Position numbers and translations under genes: made by a program. From assembly GCF_000149955.1 (NCBI RefSeq), contig NC_030986.1, positions 886,787-950,786 of the forward strand: a stretch of DNA of 64,000 nucleotides, given 5' to 3'. Source of the DNA: Fusarium oxysporum f. sp. lycopersici 4287 (taxonomy: Eukaryota; Ascomycota; Sordariomycetes; Hypocreales; Nectriaceae). The notes below the pieces were generated by a model that was not told the origin of the DNA, made no database searches, and was given only the letters and a program-made list of their open reading frames with translations. Numbering within the stretch: position 1 is the stretch's first letter; each line of letters begins with the position of its first letter. Positions 35,107-47,783 of this stretch are shown in pieces.

Positions 35107-35743
35107 CGTGTTGTGGTCGCGCGGCGCCGCGGGGGCTAGCGATTATGACGATATCTCGGCCGATGTGGTCCGCTCGACTTTGATGGAATATTTGCTTAGG
35201 TCGCAAACATAGATATTATAAGCGAAACGGCACGATGCGGGATTCGAGGTTGGTTTGATGGGAATAGACTGGTCACACGTCGACTTGATGGATGATGCGG
35301 AGTTGGCCGCGGTAGTCTCACGTTAGGGGCGCGAGTATCTCAAAGAACCGCAAATCGAGAACAAAGAAGATGGTCCATGAGAGGTTCTTCAAGTAGAATA
35401 GAGCCGTCAATTTCTTTGTTGGTTTCGTTGCGTTGTCTCTGGAGTCGGATATTAATTCGATGATGGTTCACGCCTTGTCGCCGTATCACGGGTGCATTCC
35501 CTTGGATGAGGTCGGCTCGATTACGGAAGACCACATCACGTGATGGGACTTGAACCAGCGCATCATCGCAAAAGTAAAAGGCGTAAAAGGTTTGCATACA
35601 AAATTCAATATTTTCTAAAATAAGGTAGATGAAATCATTGAATAAATACACGCGTGCTCGTGTCTGTAAATAATCCTTAATAGCATATACTAAAGTCCAA
35701 AGCTCATGGTATCTCGTGCCAGATTGCGCAAGACGCGTTAGTC
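35107..35743. other. intergenic region, SPT20 promoter
   Basis: No gene seen. The first ~200 bases upstream of SPT20 are GC-rich; the part near the peroxin stop is AT-rich. A short segment near 35530-35560 resembles a tRNA T-arm on the minus strand but no cloverleaf forms. Confidence 0.6.
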
Positions 35744-37073
35744 TCACTCCTGGCCCTGGACTCGACGCGCCCAATCATCATTCAGCCTCATACTATCAAC
35801 AACCACAACTCCACGTCCTCGTCCAACTCTTTCAGGGCGCTGCCACCATTCTTGGCTCTTTCCAGCCCTCTCGGCCTCGGATTCACTATCTGCCAATCCA
35901 CCAGAACCACCGTCAGCTCCAACAACCAGAATGACGTCATGTCGAAGCCAGGTCTGGAGGGTGGTGATGATGCTGCCATCCTGACCAGAGAGAGCCTTCT
36001 GGAGATAGATGACTTCTGGCTGGAGGTGTCGCAGGATATGAACGTGGCCGTTAGGTGTAGTGAAAGGGAGAACCATTGTCTCCTTTTCGACCAAACTTAA
36101 AGCCTGTGAGTAGATGGAGTTAAAAGAAGGGCTTGCGGATTCACTACGAGTTGTCAGCAATAGTACGATTCAACAGCGCAAGTAAAGCATACAGCTGGTT
36201 CTTTGACTCTTCAGCTGGGGTTTGAACTTGATCGTGCCCAATGTTAGAAAATGAAGAGCTCAGCGAAGTTGGCGGAAGGTTACTAGTAGCAGTATCCATA
36301 GTAGGTTCCTTCAAACCAGGAGCGTAAATCAGAACAAATAGCTTAACCTTGGAGTGATCGATGTTTCGAGGGATGTGGGAGAGGATAGACTGGAGCGTGT
36401 TAGTGCGCGTCCTCGGAGAACAGTCTGACCAACTTACAGCGTGCTCGTGGAACGAATCCTCCTCTTCAGGCACGGCGCCTGTCTCGGCAGACACCACAAT
36501 CGCAACCGTCTTGCGTCGCCTATTGCCGCCGACGAGTGGTGACGACGTATCGGCGGGCGCTCGTTCTTTCTTAGCATCTGCTTCCTCTTGCCAGGGGTTG
36601 GTATCGTCAAAGGGGCTCTTGTCCTCCTCGCGAATGCTAGCCAAAGCCTTGCCCATAGCTGCACTCGCAGCTGCGACACCAGCCGCCACAGTCTTACCTG
36701 TCGAGTCAAAGAACTGCTGCGGGCTCGGTGTTCGCCGTAGAGCACCAGACATGCGCGAGCCCCAGCCTCCGCCGGCCGCATCTTCGTCCGCGGGCGCAAT
36801 TCCATGGCTCTGGCCATCAGGTCGTGGTGGTTTCTCGGGGCCTTGAACATCGCGCGAATTGATGTCTCGGGAACCGTGGGGTTGATTGTCACCTGCGCGA
36901 GCTTGATTGCCGTAGTCTAAGCCGTAGTGGTCGTCTTCGTCATCTCCGTCTTTTCGCTGACTCCAAACCCAAGCAGCTACGCCTACAGTAGCAACTGTAA
37001 GTGTAACTGCGAGAGGGACCCAGTGGCTCCAAACTCCCCGTCGCGACCGCGACGATCCGTGATCGGGCGACAT
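35744..37073 (-). CDS. peroxin-22-like membrane protein
   Basis: Three exons on the minus strand, 37073-36438, 36389-36193 and 36143-35744, give 410 residues. A short basic N-terminus precedes one membrane helix (HWVPLAVTLTVATVGVAAWVW), then a long hydrophilic Gly/Asp-rich linker, then a Rossmann-like soluble domain: RRKTVAIVVSAET, SHIPRNIDHSKVKLFVLIYAP, MVLPFTTPNGHVHILRHLQPEVIYL and LRHDVILVVGADGG. This order matches the fungal Pex22-like family, whose yeast member anchors the ubiquitin-conjugating enzyme Pex4 on the peroxisome for Pex5 recycling. Similarity is from memory of the family layout, so the name is probable, not proven. Introns are GTAAGT/CCAG (48 nt) and GTATGC with CTGAC branch/GTAG (49 nt). 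It is divergent from the eIF2B gene. Confidence 0.7.
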
Positions 37074-37700
37074 TTACGCGGCGCACTGTCGCATTGCTAG
37101 GTGGAGGTGATGACGCCAATGGCAGCAGGCGCAAAGGGCCTTTTCGTGCAATTCGAGTGTCGTGAGTCTGTAACTCTTGAACAATTGCGTGATATTGGCG
37201 CAGCCGTTAACGTAGCGAAGTCTGGGGCCAGATCCGATTCTTGTCGATACGCGGTGGTTGGTGTAATCGGCATTAACAAGCCAGTGGAGCTGAGGCCATC
37301 TACCCCAGCAACAACGGGGTCAGCAGCCCGAGGGCCGACAAAGAGCTCAGCGTTTCAGGGGCTCAATTGCGGGGGACTATCCAATAATCCGTACCGAGGT
37401 CGGGTCCAATCCGTCCACGTGAATCCCGGTGAAATGAGCTCTGTGGCTGTGTATCACAACAGCCACAGCTGCAGCCACAGGCGGGACAGCACCCCACGAA
37501 CGTACATTTTTGATGTCTTGGCAATGGATTTGAGTGACTCTTCACTTCATATTCGACTTCATACAGCAACAACGGCCCTCGCGTTGGCATTAACAGACCA
37601 ACCCACACACTGAGGCCACGGCGGATTTCTACCGAAAGTTGACTCTATCTCAGATCTTTCACCTCTGCATCAGCAAGTCAACAAGGAACCCCGCGGTGTT
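37074..37700. promoter_or_regulatory. bidirectional promoter, PEX22-like and eIF2B gamma
   Basis: A 627-base spacer between two start codons pointing away from each other. It contains a perfect 10-bp inverted repeat, CTGTGGCTGT at 37441-37450 and ACAGCCACAG at 37459-37468 with an 8-base loop, followed by a further GCAGCCACAG copy at 37471-37480. A longest frame of 170 codons on the plus strand shows no domain and is taken as chance. Confidence 0.55.
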
Positions 37701-39533
37701 ATGCCCCACGCTGTATCAATGCCGTCAACTGGGCTTCAAGCCCTCATTCTTTGCGGGCCTGGCTCGTCATTCCCGACATTCACCTCTAACCCCGATGAGA
37801 GCCCCAAGGCCCTTCTCCCTATTGCAAACCGACCTATGGTCTGGTACGCACTTGATTTCTGCTATCGAATGGGCATCACAGGTCAGTGAAGTCTGGTGCT
37901 ATAGGGTGACTCATTGAGTATATCCGTAGATAGCTCCTCACTCTCCAATTATGAAAGGATACATACTGACAACCACTAGACATAAATCTTGTCTGTCCTC
38001 CTACAGCATCCGAGGCCATTTCAACTGCTCTTAACACTAACCTTCATCTAACTGCGCTGCCTTTGCCGCGACCCGACATACTCTCACCAGTAGATCTTGA
38101 TCAAAACACAGGCACTGCTGAGATCCTGCGGCTGCCAGAGATTAGGAAGATTATCACTGGTGACTTTGTCGTACTCCCTTGTGACTTGGTCTGCGAACTA
38201 GGAGGAGACAAGCTTCTACAATCATGGATGGTCAAGTCAGCTAGTCTGACAGACATGCTTGGAACTGCCAGGCTTTCCAACGGCCATCGATCAGTTCACA
38301 GCGGTGCACTTGGCGTTTGGTATGATACAAAGGCAGTTGCACCTGTCAAGAAGGAGGAGACAGACTTCATTGCGACAACCCCGTTGCCTTCATCTCCTGT
38401 TACACCATCAAAGGGATCTCTCTTCTCAAACTTGTCAAAGCTGGTGTACTCCATGCCAACCGACTCTCTGAGAGATTTGACAGAGGACAAGGGTTCACTT
38501 CCAATCCGTCACGGCTTGCTGCGTGCCCATTCTCGCGTACGAATGTTCACCACACACCGAGATGCCCACATCTACATCTTCCCTCGATGGGTTCTCGATT
38601 TTGTCAAGGATAACGAGCGAATGGAGAGTATTGGTGAGGATGTTGTCGGATGGTGGGCAAAGGCTGGCTGGCAATCCGGTCTTGCCGAGAAGTTGAATCT
38701 GGAGAGTGCTTGTGCCCAAGGTCGGGTTGAGGAGACTAAGGACGATGAACGACCTAGCTCGCCTTCCAGAGTTTCCACCCCAGATAACATCCGGAGTGAT
38801 TGGAACACATACGGTGACACGGCTGCCGAGACATCAGTGCCGAGTATTGCAGTTGATGACGAACCATCAGCTGCCGAGAAGTCGACGTCGTTCCAAGTCC
38901 CGCCGATCGTTGCCTATGTCCACCCGGGCGGGAGCTCAGCTCCTTTGATTCGTCGTGTTGACACGGCACAGCTGTTGCTCGCCATTTCACTTCAGCTGGC
39001 CAAGCTTCCATCACTCGAAGAGACAGGCGGAGAATCACCATCACCATATGCACATGCAAAGAAGATCGCTTACCCTGAAGGTGTTAAGGCACGCACGACA
39101 ATCACACAAAAGGACAGCCTCATTGCGGAGAATGTCACTGTGGAGGAGAAGACCTCTATCAAAGAAACTGTGATCGGCGCCGGTTCGCAGATCAACGAGG
39201 GTGCCAAGCTCTCTCAGTGTCTACTTATGGAAGGAGTTGTTGTTGGAAAGGCATGCAAGTTGACGCGTTGCATTATTGGAAAGAGAGCTGTCATTGGAGA
39301 TGGATCTGTTTTGACTGACTGTGAGGTTCAAGAGAATCTGCTCGTTGAAGCTCGAAGTGAGTTCCCGTTTCCCTACCCTAGAGATGATCGTCACGCTAAC
39401 CACCCACCCCTGCACAGCTGAGGACAAGGACAACAAGCTCATGAGCTCTGAGGGTTTGGAGGCCACAGAAGCTGAGATGGAGGAAGTCCTCCAGGACATG
39501 GAAGCTGACGCCGAGCAAGCAGTGATGGATTAA
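37701..39533 (+). CDS. GCD1: translation initiation factor eIF2B subunit gamma
   Basis: Three exons, 37701-37881, 37980-39356 and 39418-39533, give 557 residues. The N-terminal half is a nucleotidyltransferase-like domain: LILCGPGSSFPTF and the PKALLPIANRPMVWYALDFC block are diagnostic of eIF2B gamma; LPCDLVCELGG lies further on. The C-terminal half is a left-handed beta-helix of hexapeptide repeats (SLIAENVTVEEKTSIKET, VIGAGSQI, VIGDGSVL). eIF2B is the GDP/GTP exchange factor for eIF2, and gamma pairs with epsilon in its catalytic arm; in yeast this controls GCN4 translation under starvation. The last exon is short and acidic (EAEMEEVLQDMEADAEQ). A second ATG at 37719 is possible; the first was chosen because MPHAV is a common start in fungal orthologues as I recall them. 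Confidence 0.95.
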
Positions 39534-42500
39534 CTTAGAATCTCGGATGTAACCATAAACGGAGAAGCATGCAATAGACTTCCTCGCTTGTTTGTTTCGA
39601 CCCAACTCTGCTATTGCCCGCACCTCCAATATCACCACTATGGTTGCATTTCACGTGTGGTGTTGAATGTTCGAGACTTTTCCTTACAGCGCATGGTAGT
39701 ATCGAGCCCCCGGTACGCCTAAGCCGAATGGATGCCCGTCAAAGTGCCATCGCCACCTGGGGAATACGATGAGTTGGAATTGTTTCACAGGCGAATGCTG
39801 GATTCAATATCGCTTGACGGGAAACGTCTGACTTGAGACCCACGATGTCACCTACCAACCGTGCCGAGCTATCCTTCGCGGGCAGCTTACCAACATGTCT
39901 CGCTTCACGTTCGTCCGAACAGCAACACTGCAAGGAGAGCATTGTCGATCGGGAAATCGTACGATTTTTCACCTTAGGATGTTCCTTACCAAGAACTTTG
40001 GGATATCACTTTCTCGATAGCAGCAGCACTAGATGTGAATCGCTGTCGAGGTTGGGGATAAGATCGACGATCGTGAGACGGGACGAAACTAATGCACTGT
40101 CACCCTAATCAAGTCACTTCACTTACTCATTGAGGGCGTGTTCAGATTTCGTTCCTCTCTGTCTACGCTTTGACGATATAGCTGATCAAAAAGGTGTCAC
40201 TGTTGGCTCGCTTCCCTTATACGCGTAAGCGCGGGCGGGCCTATCTAGGGAATTCGGGACCAAACCACGACTGGTACTCCAGCCTTGCAGTGACATTCTA
40301 AACGTAAGACTATCGCAATAGTCACTCTGCGGGCGTGGGCAGTGACCGGCCGACCGCGAATCCTCGCTAAGGCTGGAGTGATAGCTCGTCGCAAAGTCAG
40401 ATAGTATGCCGCACCCACCGAAGATCGAGAGAATATACTGAGATCGAAAGCTGAAGCAAAGGCTGTTATTCACTAAGAAAGTAAAGAAAAATTAGGATCC
40501 AATATGCATAGATTGAGTTCCGTGGATCTTCATATAGGGCTGTATTGATTAGGTTGCCATGTTGAAACGAAACAAAGTGGCTTCATAACGGCTTTTCTAT
40601 AGATAGAATCTGCACCTCTTTTGACAGCCACGTTTGATGGTATTCCCAGCCAATTTACAAATTTCCCCATGTTTGCTTATTGTCCGAAATACGTCAGATA
40701 TGCTTAATTCGCCCTTCAACTGCAGAATTCTGTGCTCGCTCAATGGTCTCAAGTCTAGATGTTCAGGCCTCGTCTCGTCTTGTCTCGTCTTGACCCGTGT
40801 CAGGTGTCGTGGCGCGGTGACTGACATAGCACATACTGAGTAAGTTAAACAATATTATGTCACCAACAAGGTCACTGATGACAAAAGTCTGTTAAACTAC
40901 TGACACAAGCCCAAGCGTATAGGACGATTTAGCCCAGAGGAGATTTATCTGTTCTAATATACGCCCTATGAAGTGTAGCTACTTGAAACCATCCTAAGCC
41001 CTGAGTTACCCTACATGTTCTATAGCCTCATTGGTAGAATAAATCTCCTACCGATCGATCGATCGTGTCAACTGAACGAGGCGTATTCTAGAACATGGAA
41101 TATAGAGAATTAGTGTTTGAAAGGCCATTGTCAGAGTCATGAGCTGCATAAATCAAAATCGAAAATGTCAACATCGTGAAATCGAGCGGCTCCGCGGAAA
41201 CTGTCAATCCATTAGGCGAGAGGGATTTACTAACTTAGACTACGGGTAGCTAAACTCCATTTAGGGAATGGACATCGTGGATAGTGAACTCATACAGCCA
41301 AGCGCCATCACGGCTCCGGTTCTGGGCGAAAGTTTATTTCTGGCTTCCGCGAATTCACGAGATCTGGCCATTGGATAATATCTTTCCCGTCGAAACAAAA
41401 GGGCCATTGTGCCATTCACCGTGAGAAAAAAAGGCCGATATTATTTTGAGGCTGCGTTACCGTCCACACCAGAGCCATTAGTTACCGGCCCGACGTATGT
41501 TAAGCAATGCCACGCTACCAACGGTCAAAACGGTCGTTTTGAGCCTGCATTCCGGTGCTATTGATATGCGAATGTCACCGTAAGCATGACCGTCTCGTCA
41601 AGAGGCGAGAAACGGTAGCGAAACAAAGTCAGTGACACCTATTGACAAAGGTAGCATTGTGAGGGAGAGAGTGCAGAGCGAGAGACAGAGAATAGATAAA
41701 CAATGACACAAATTGGTTTGTGGCGGGGAAAACCTCCGTACCTTGCTTTATGCTGTGTAAGAGTCTCAGTCTCGGGGTCAATTATACCCTGACGTGCCTC
41801 ATGCTGCAGATGCAGATGACGCAGGGCCAAGGTTTCGGGAGACCACAGGATCTCCAAAATGGAACAGGAACAGGAACTGCTACAGGGAGCAGGCCCTGAA
41901 AAAATGGCTTTCCAGACCCCTGACTATCCCCAGTACGGTGATCTTCTCCCGCCCGCCGTCCGTCAGATCACAAACCTAGATGGCGGGAGATTCACGGCGG
42001 GTGTAACAGCGGCTGCGGTGTAACTTCGATCTGGGGGGGGGGGGGGGGGAGCACAGAGCACCCCAAGCCCAAGGAAACAAAAATGCAAAACGTGCCATAT
42101 GGCATTTCGGTCGCTCGCATCGTGGAAAGTAGAGTGCATCGGCGATCTCATGGGGCCTGGGCTTAGCTGGTATGATATATAGGCTGCGAAGAGAACCGAG
42201 GGAAGTGGACCACGATACTCAAGGGACTGAAAGCTATCCAGATAGAGGGCACTAACAGATACCACCGAGTTTGGATGACATTCTTCACATAGATCAATGT
42301 AGGGCAGAATAGCTTACAAAAGCTAACGTAACTGTGTCAGCGGAGACTGACAGCTTCGGGACCCTTGGCCCAGAAGCCGTAGACACCGGCCGGCCGAGTC
42401 CCTCACTCCAAGGCTGCCCGGTCTCCCCCAGGCATGATGAATGTGGGTTTGTCCACGGGCCCGTCACAGTGAGAACCAGATGTGGAGAGTATAGGCTCCT

Positions 42501-45500
42501 TCAGTTCGCCGTCGGCAAGAGTATGGGCACGTCAATCATTTCTGAATACCGATAAAATATGTTGGCGTTATTATTCCGCTGCCAGTTGAATTACCTTGTT
42601 GCAGCCTCCAAAAGCCACAATAATAGCCACAGCAGTCAGTCAGTACCGCCAAGACACGAAGCGTTATTCTCCTTATGGATCGGGGTACAGTAGTGTGCGT
42701 GGCATACTGCTACAATCGTCTGATAACTAGCCTGATGGATAGATTGTCAACCAGGGAGAGTAAGAACAATAGCGTATGATTACCGTAAAGAGAGGGAGAC
42801 AAACACCGAATGGGCAGCAGATGTAACATCGTCTACTCGATACGGGAGTCAAGGGATGCGGCCAAGGCAAGTTGACAGGTTGATAAGTTGGTGATAGTGA
42901 TAGTCCCCAGGTCAATTCGGCAATTCCTGGGCCCGGTGCCCGCAAAGAGCTCTACACAAGGGAACACCATGCACCCAATTGGGCCTCCTGGTGTTCGCAT
43001 ATGGCATTACCAACCAAGCAATCCAACTGTACATCAACGGCACTAGCCCAAAGGGACGAGTGCGTGGACAAGGACTTTACTGCGTAAGACCACTTTTTGT
43101 CTGATTAGACCATCCCCCATGGAGTATGCAGAGTGGGCAGGATTTATGATAGATCACTTAGAGCCCCAACACAAGGTCTCGACAGCTGCTGGGACTTGTG
43201 GCGCTTGATATGACACTCAAGACTCTGATTGGTAGGACAACCTGCGGAAGCGTGTCCGCAGCTCAGGTGAGACTATGAGGTTATAAATCTATGATGCCAT
43301 TGTGTGAGATGAAGAAGGAACTTGAACAGCAGATCTGCTTCACGGTCTATCATGCGGGGAATTCAACATTTTCATCACACGAGACAGTACGAAAATCCTT
43401 CACATATACTAGCATCTTGGCACAGCACATAGTCTTTTTGCTTTGGGGAGCTCGTATACTTTACGGGAGCAACGGCGCTGGAAAGCCGGGCCGGAGATGG
43501 ATCTACCTTTGGGATAACGGGCTTGGCCTTTCCTCGGCGGGGGGAGGGGCCTCTTTGGTGATCCATCCCATCTGTGTAAGCTGAGGAGGAGCTCTTGTTT
43601 GTCAGATCACGGGCCTCGACTCTTCAGCTCTTGAGTTAGCGGAGATGGGAAGCAGGGGAAAACCTGGTACGCATGCCTAAAGTGCTCCCCTCCCCTCTCT
43701 CAGACGCTCACTCTTTTGGCCCTGGCCCTGAGTTAGACAGAGGCTAGGCACGGGAAGAAGTGGATAGTACATGGAAGCATTCGGATTCCCGCCGGGAGCC
43801 CGTATGAGATGCTACTCTGCTCGGTATTACCAGCCCAGTTCAGCTCATGGCAGGGCAGGGCAGGGCAGGCAAAGAGACAGGACGAAAAAAGTAACTTACG
43901 ATGCCGTATGACGAAAGGACTGCAGATATCGGGTATGCAGTGGAATTGGCCCTGTACATGGTGTAAATGAGATGAGATGATGCCACCAGCTGCACGCACT
44001 ATTCGTTCACTGCTCCAATACTGCAACGTTTTCTTAATATGAGATGCATATGTATAGTAGAAATGATGATGAACACTTTGTTTCTCATCATGGCGGAGAC
44101 TTTACTAACATCCGCTTCAGACACTGCAAGGGCATTGATGGTGAAATCTTACTCTGGCATATTCCGTTCGTTTAGCAAACAAGCGACCCGAGGTATTGCG
44201 TATTGCGTTAGTAGCTCTCGCATCATCCATTTCGGCTAGGTTAAGGTTACTGCACATTTCCAAAGTGAGAGCAGAACAGAAAGAAAAAAAAAAACGATAT
44301 ATCACCAAACTGAAAAACCCTGCCCAGCCCATCTCAGGTGTCTTACCAGCCTTCAACTGTGTATGTGTGTGCATTACCAGACGGGGGGCGTGTAATGCTA
44401 CCGCACCGATAAGTCTAACTTGGCTGATTTTCAGTGGGGAATAGAAGAAGAAAAGTCAGATCTATGAACGAACGCCAACGCCAGCGCCAGCGCCAAACAG
44501 CCTCTCCCTCCAATGGCTCCCTCCACTGAAGGGCCCCTGTCCCCTCTCCGTTCCTAGATTTGATTTCTTGGGAGGATCGCTGGGTCGCCCCCCGGAAGAT
44601 CGCCCGGCACTAGGGGCACTTTGAGAGCTGACACTGCTATTCGCAGGCCCAACCCAAGGCATTGCGCTCTTATCTGCCTCTAGGTAAGGTGCTGTAGCGA
44701 GCGAAAGTAGGCCCCGCAGCTACCGTCCCGAGCCTCGCGTTAGTGCTTGCACCAGACACTTGCGCGATGCACTAACTGGACTGTTTCCCTTTGTTATAAC
44801 TTCAGTCCCCCAGCTTCCCTTATCACGCCTGGGAACGCGTCCAGGTCACGTTTTACTGGGGCTAGGGAGCATGAGTGTATAGTGCGCCTCGGTTTGACTT
44901 GATGAGCCAAGCAGAGCTAAGATGGGGTAGTAAGGTAAGTGGTTGAGAGGGGCTACTCACTCAACTCTACCCCTCCTTAGGAATAATTCAATGCCCGGCG
45001 GATAGTAAACTCGGAGACATTGAAATAAAGAATTGGAGGGCAGTTTCACACTATTGACTATATTACATCTCCTTGAGCAACTCCTTTGATCAAGGAGTTT
45101 CAACTCTATCGATAGAGTCAGTTCAGTCGAGTTCGGTCCTGTTATCAGTTTTCAGGGTCAACCGAGTCCCCTCCTCGGCACAATTACAATACCACTTCCA
45201 AGCGAGACGGATGCCCTTTGTTCCATTCTCTTCTCTGTGCCTGTCAGTTTGGCAGTCTCTCTTCTCTCTTTTGTCATATTGAGAACCGTGCGCGACTACA
45301 ATAGAATAGGTAGTTTTAGTGCACAAACTTGACAGGCAAGGCAACTTGTTTTCCTTTCCTCTTACGATAGGCGAAGCAGGGGTCCTAACCAGGTTGGCTT
45401 ACCACGCTCACCTGTCAATGGGAACTTAATTTGTATTCTATGCATATGAACTGTAAGGATAGATAGCGTGGTTGCTCCGCTACCGTCCGATATCTTCATT

Positions 45501-47526
45501 TTCTCGAGGTGAACTCGAGCCTATTCCATGATGGATATTTGAGTTTAGCCGCTCTGACGTTACATTCTTTTTTGGGTCTGGCCTGGCATTGGCATGGCTG
45601 AGTCACCCAGCACCCGGCACCTTTACACCTTCAACAATTGCCGATGCCGCCCTTGTAAAGCTGCAATGCGACTCTACAGCTCTACAGTGCAGTTGGAGTT
45701 GCATTCGCAGCAGACCTTCCGATGGTTGGAGTGGATCTGCAGGCCAACAGAGCTCTTCCCGTCCAATGACATCACAAGGAGCCCTCCTCGGATGGAGCTT
45801 TTCTGTGACCATGTTGTTGGTTTGCAGAGTCAGCATCAGCCGAAAAAAATCAACACTCTGAGACGTTTATCGGATCAGGGTCCACGAAGAAACTCTGCTC
45901 GACCTACTCCTTACACTCACTCTATGTACTCAACTCTATCCGTAATGTGCGGATACGAGCACACAGCTCCCGTGCTCTTGCAGTGATGCCCCATCCATCG
46001 CCAGGAACACCCGCTGGTCCCTTTCGTTTTGGGTGAGACCTGCACCACGCCTGTGATTGCTTTTCACGAATAGGGCCAGATTACCTTCAATCACTGTACT
46101 CCTTTGCTAAACCTTCTCTCCTGCTGACCCACATCTTCACTCTGACTCTCGAGTGAGAGATATCCCACTAATCGTTCCGCTCTCTTGTCTTGTCTTGTCT
46201 CGACACTACTGTACAGTCTCAAGGGAGTCAAGATATGGGGAAACCAAAAAGACCTTTCGGATGGGTCATGTTTCGCCCAAGAGGTAACACATCCAGGCAC
46301 GCTCAGGAACATGAACCTTCTGATGGTCTTGGCTTGGGTCCCCTCGACTCGACACGGAGTAGCAGTAGCCCTGTCTCACTTGATGGCCTTTCTGAGCGAC
46401 ATTTCCACTCTCTCCCATTCCAGGCCCTGATCATTCCTAGAGATGATATCCATAACTGTCGGAGGCAAGAGAGCTAACAGTTTCTGAATGAGAAGAGACC
46501 GACCGAGACGATATGGACGTACATCCGTACATCCTTACACTAGATCTGGGGCACCCACACAATTACCTCAGAAGAGACTCCCACGCTCTGGGCGTGGCTT
46601 ACCCATATTTACCTTGACATTGACCTTGACAGGTAGGCCCTGTCCTGTGGCACATGTGCGAGATGGGATTATGGAGATGGACATGGAGGGCTGGCGTCAG
46701 TCAGTCCAGTCAGTGACACCTTTTCTCACCCCGGGGGTTATGTTCATGCAACTCATGCAGGGACCGATATAGTCACTCAACTTCCCCTCGAGTCTTTCAG
46801 GTAATGGGAGAGTTGGCGTCGAGGCATCACACACCCACACCCTTTTTCTTTTCCCTGGGATCCGCAGCATGGTCATGATTAGGCGGCTGCAGGGGTGTCC
46901 ATAAAGTTGTGGATTCGAGCGAGGAACCGCCCCAGAGTCAGGGACGTGGTCTAATGCCACGCCCCCATCCCAGGCTATACTGCACCCCCCCAATATACCG
47001 ACTCTTGGTTCAAGCATATTCTCGACTGCCATTATACGTGCCTTTGTTCTGGTTCTTCACTTTGTCCCTATTCTCCGAGTCCTGCATTACCCAATGCCAG
47101 TGTAGTATTTCTTCTTCTCTCACTTTCATAAACCCAACTTCTCGGATCAAGTTCCACGTCTGTATTGGTCTCTTCTCTTGCTGCTGTACAACTAGCCAGC
47201 AACTAGTCCAGCTGAGGGCGTTGAGGGCTGAGCGAAACACCCCCAGGGACGCTTGATCATAACTGACACAAATTCATCCAAAACATTGCACTCACTCTAT
47301 GCGAGCAATAAACCCACTCGCTCAACTGTGGATCAATCACGCCTCTCCCGTCGCCCTACCTGAACTGTTCCTCAGAGCAAAGATCTCGATCCTTGTTCGC
47401 ATTCTTGCCCTGGGGGTATTGGATCATAGCTGTGTCTCGCGGGTTCCCTACTAGCTGCACCGGCTGTGTTCAAGGATCTACGGGTGGTTGAGTTAACAGC
47501 TTGACTGTCTCAAGACCCGCAGCTCG
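39534..47526. other. 8-kb gene-free region upstream of the C2H2 regulator
   Basis: No protein gene can be supported in about 8 kb: all frames are short and show no domain or splice continuity, and no tRNA is seen. The DNA is of ordinary composition, not the AT-rich decay of RIP-mutated repeats, and has several simple-sequence words: 17 G at 42033-42049, GTCTCGTCTT repeats near 40775-40795, GGGCA repeats near 43851-43870, GCCAAC/GCCAGC near 44470-44490, and TCTTG repeats near 46185-46200. Most of it is probably the upstream control region of the C2H2 gene; unannotated non-coding RNA is possible. Confidence 0.5.
42033..42049 (+). repeat. 17-base G homopolymer
   Basis: A run of 17 G on the plus strand in an otherwise mixed stretch. 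Long G runs can form G-quadruplex-like structures and are prone to sequencing length error. Confidence 0.9.
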
Positions 47527-47589
47527 ATGCTGCGTACCTCATTCCACCTCATCTCTATATCTTCAAGGGCGTCCGTCCTCGAAAGATGA
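47527..47589 (+). promoter_or_regulatory. upstream ORF 1 of the C2H2 gene
   Basis: An ATG at 47527 opens a 20-codon frame (starts MLRTSFHLIS) that ends in TGA at 47587-47589. The stop overlaps the start of the next upstream ORF as ATGA. It lies 195 bases before the main start, within the range of a fungal leader. Function as a translational brake is inference and depends on where transcription starts. Confidence 0.4.
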
Positions 47590-47762
47590 AAAAACATTCC
47601 CGATCAGACTCACTCACCAGACAACTGAACAACTTTACTCAACTCTTGGTTATTCTTCACAGCCTTTTGAGACCAACCTTGAACACTTTCACCCTTTATT
47701 CGAGGTCAACTCAAGACATATTCACATACATCCCATCCCTTACTCATCTATTCTATCTTTAA
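47586..47762 (+). promoter_or_regulatory. upstream ORF 2 of the C2H2 gene
   Basis: An ATG at 47586 opens a 58-codon frame (starts MKKHSRSDSL) ending in TAA at 47760-47762, only 21 bases before the main ATG at 47784. So short a gap would leave little chance to reinitiate. The codons look like translated leader (CT-rich) and no domain is seen, so any effect would come from ribosome passage and not from the peptide. Confidence 0.4.
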
Positions 47763-47783
47763 CACTTCTTCTCATACTCAAAA

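Noticed and set aside
35530..35560. A tRNA T-arm-like string on the minus strand.
   Set aside because: The T stem does not pair and no acceptor, D or anticodon arms are found.
37101..37613. A 170-codon frame in the bidirectional promoter.
   Set aside because: No domain, no splice continuity, and it fills a short spacer between two divergent genes.
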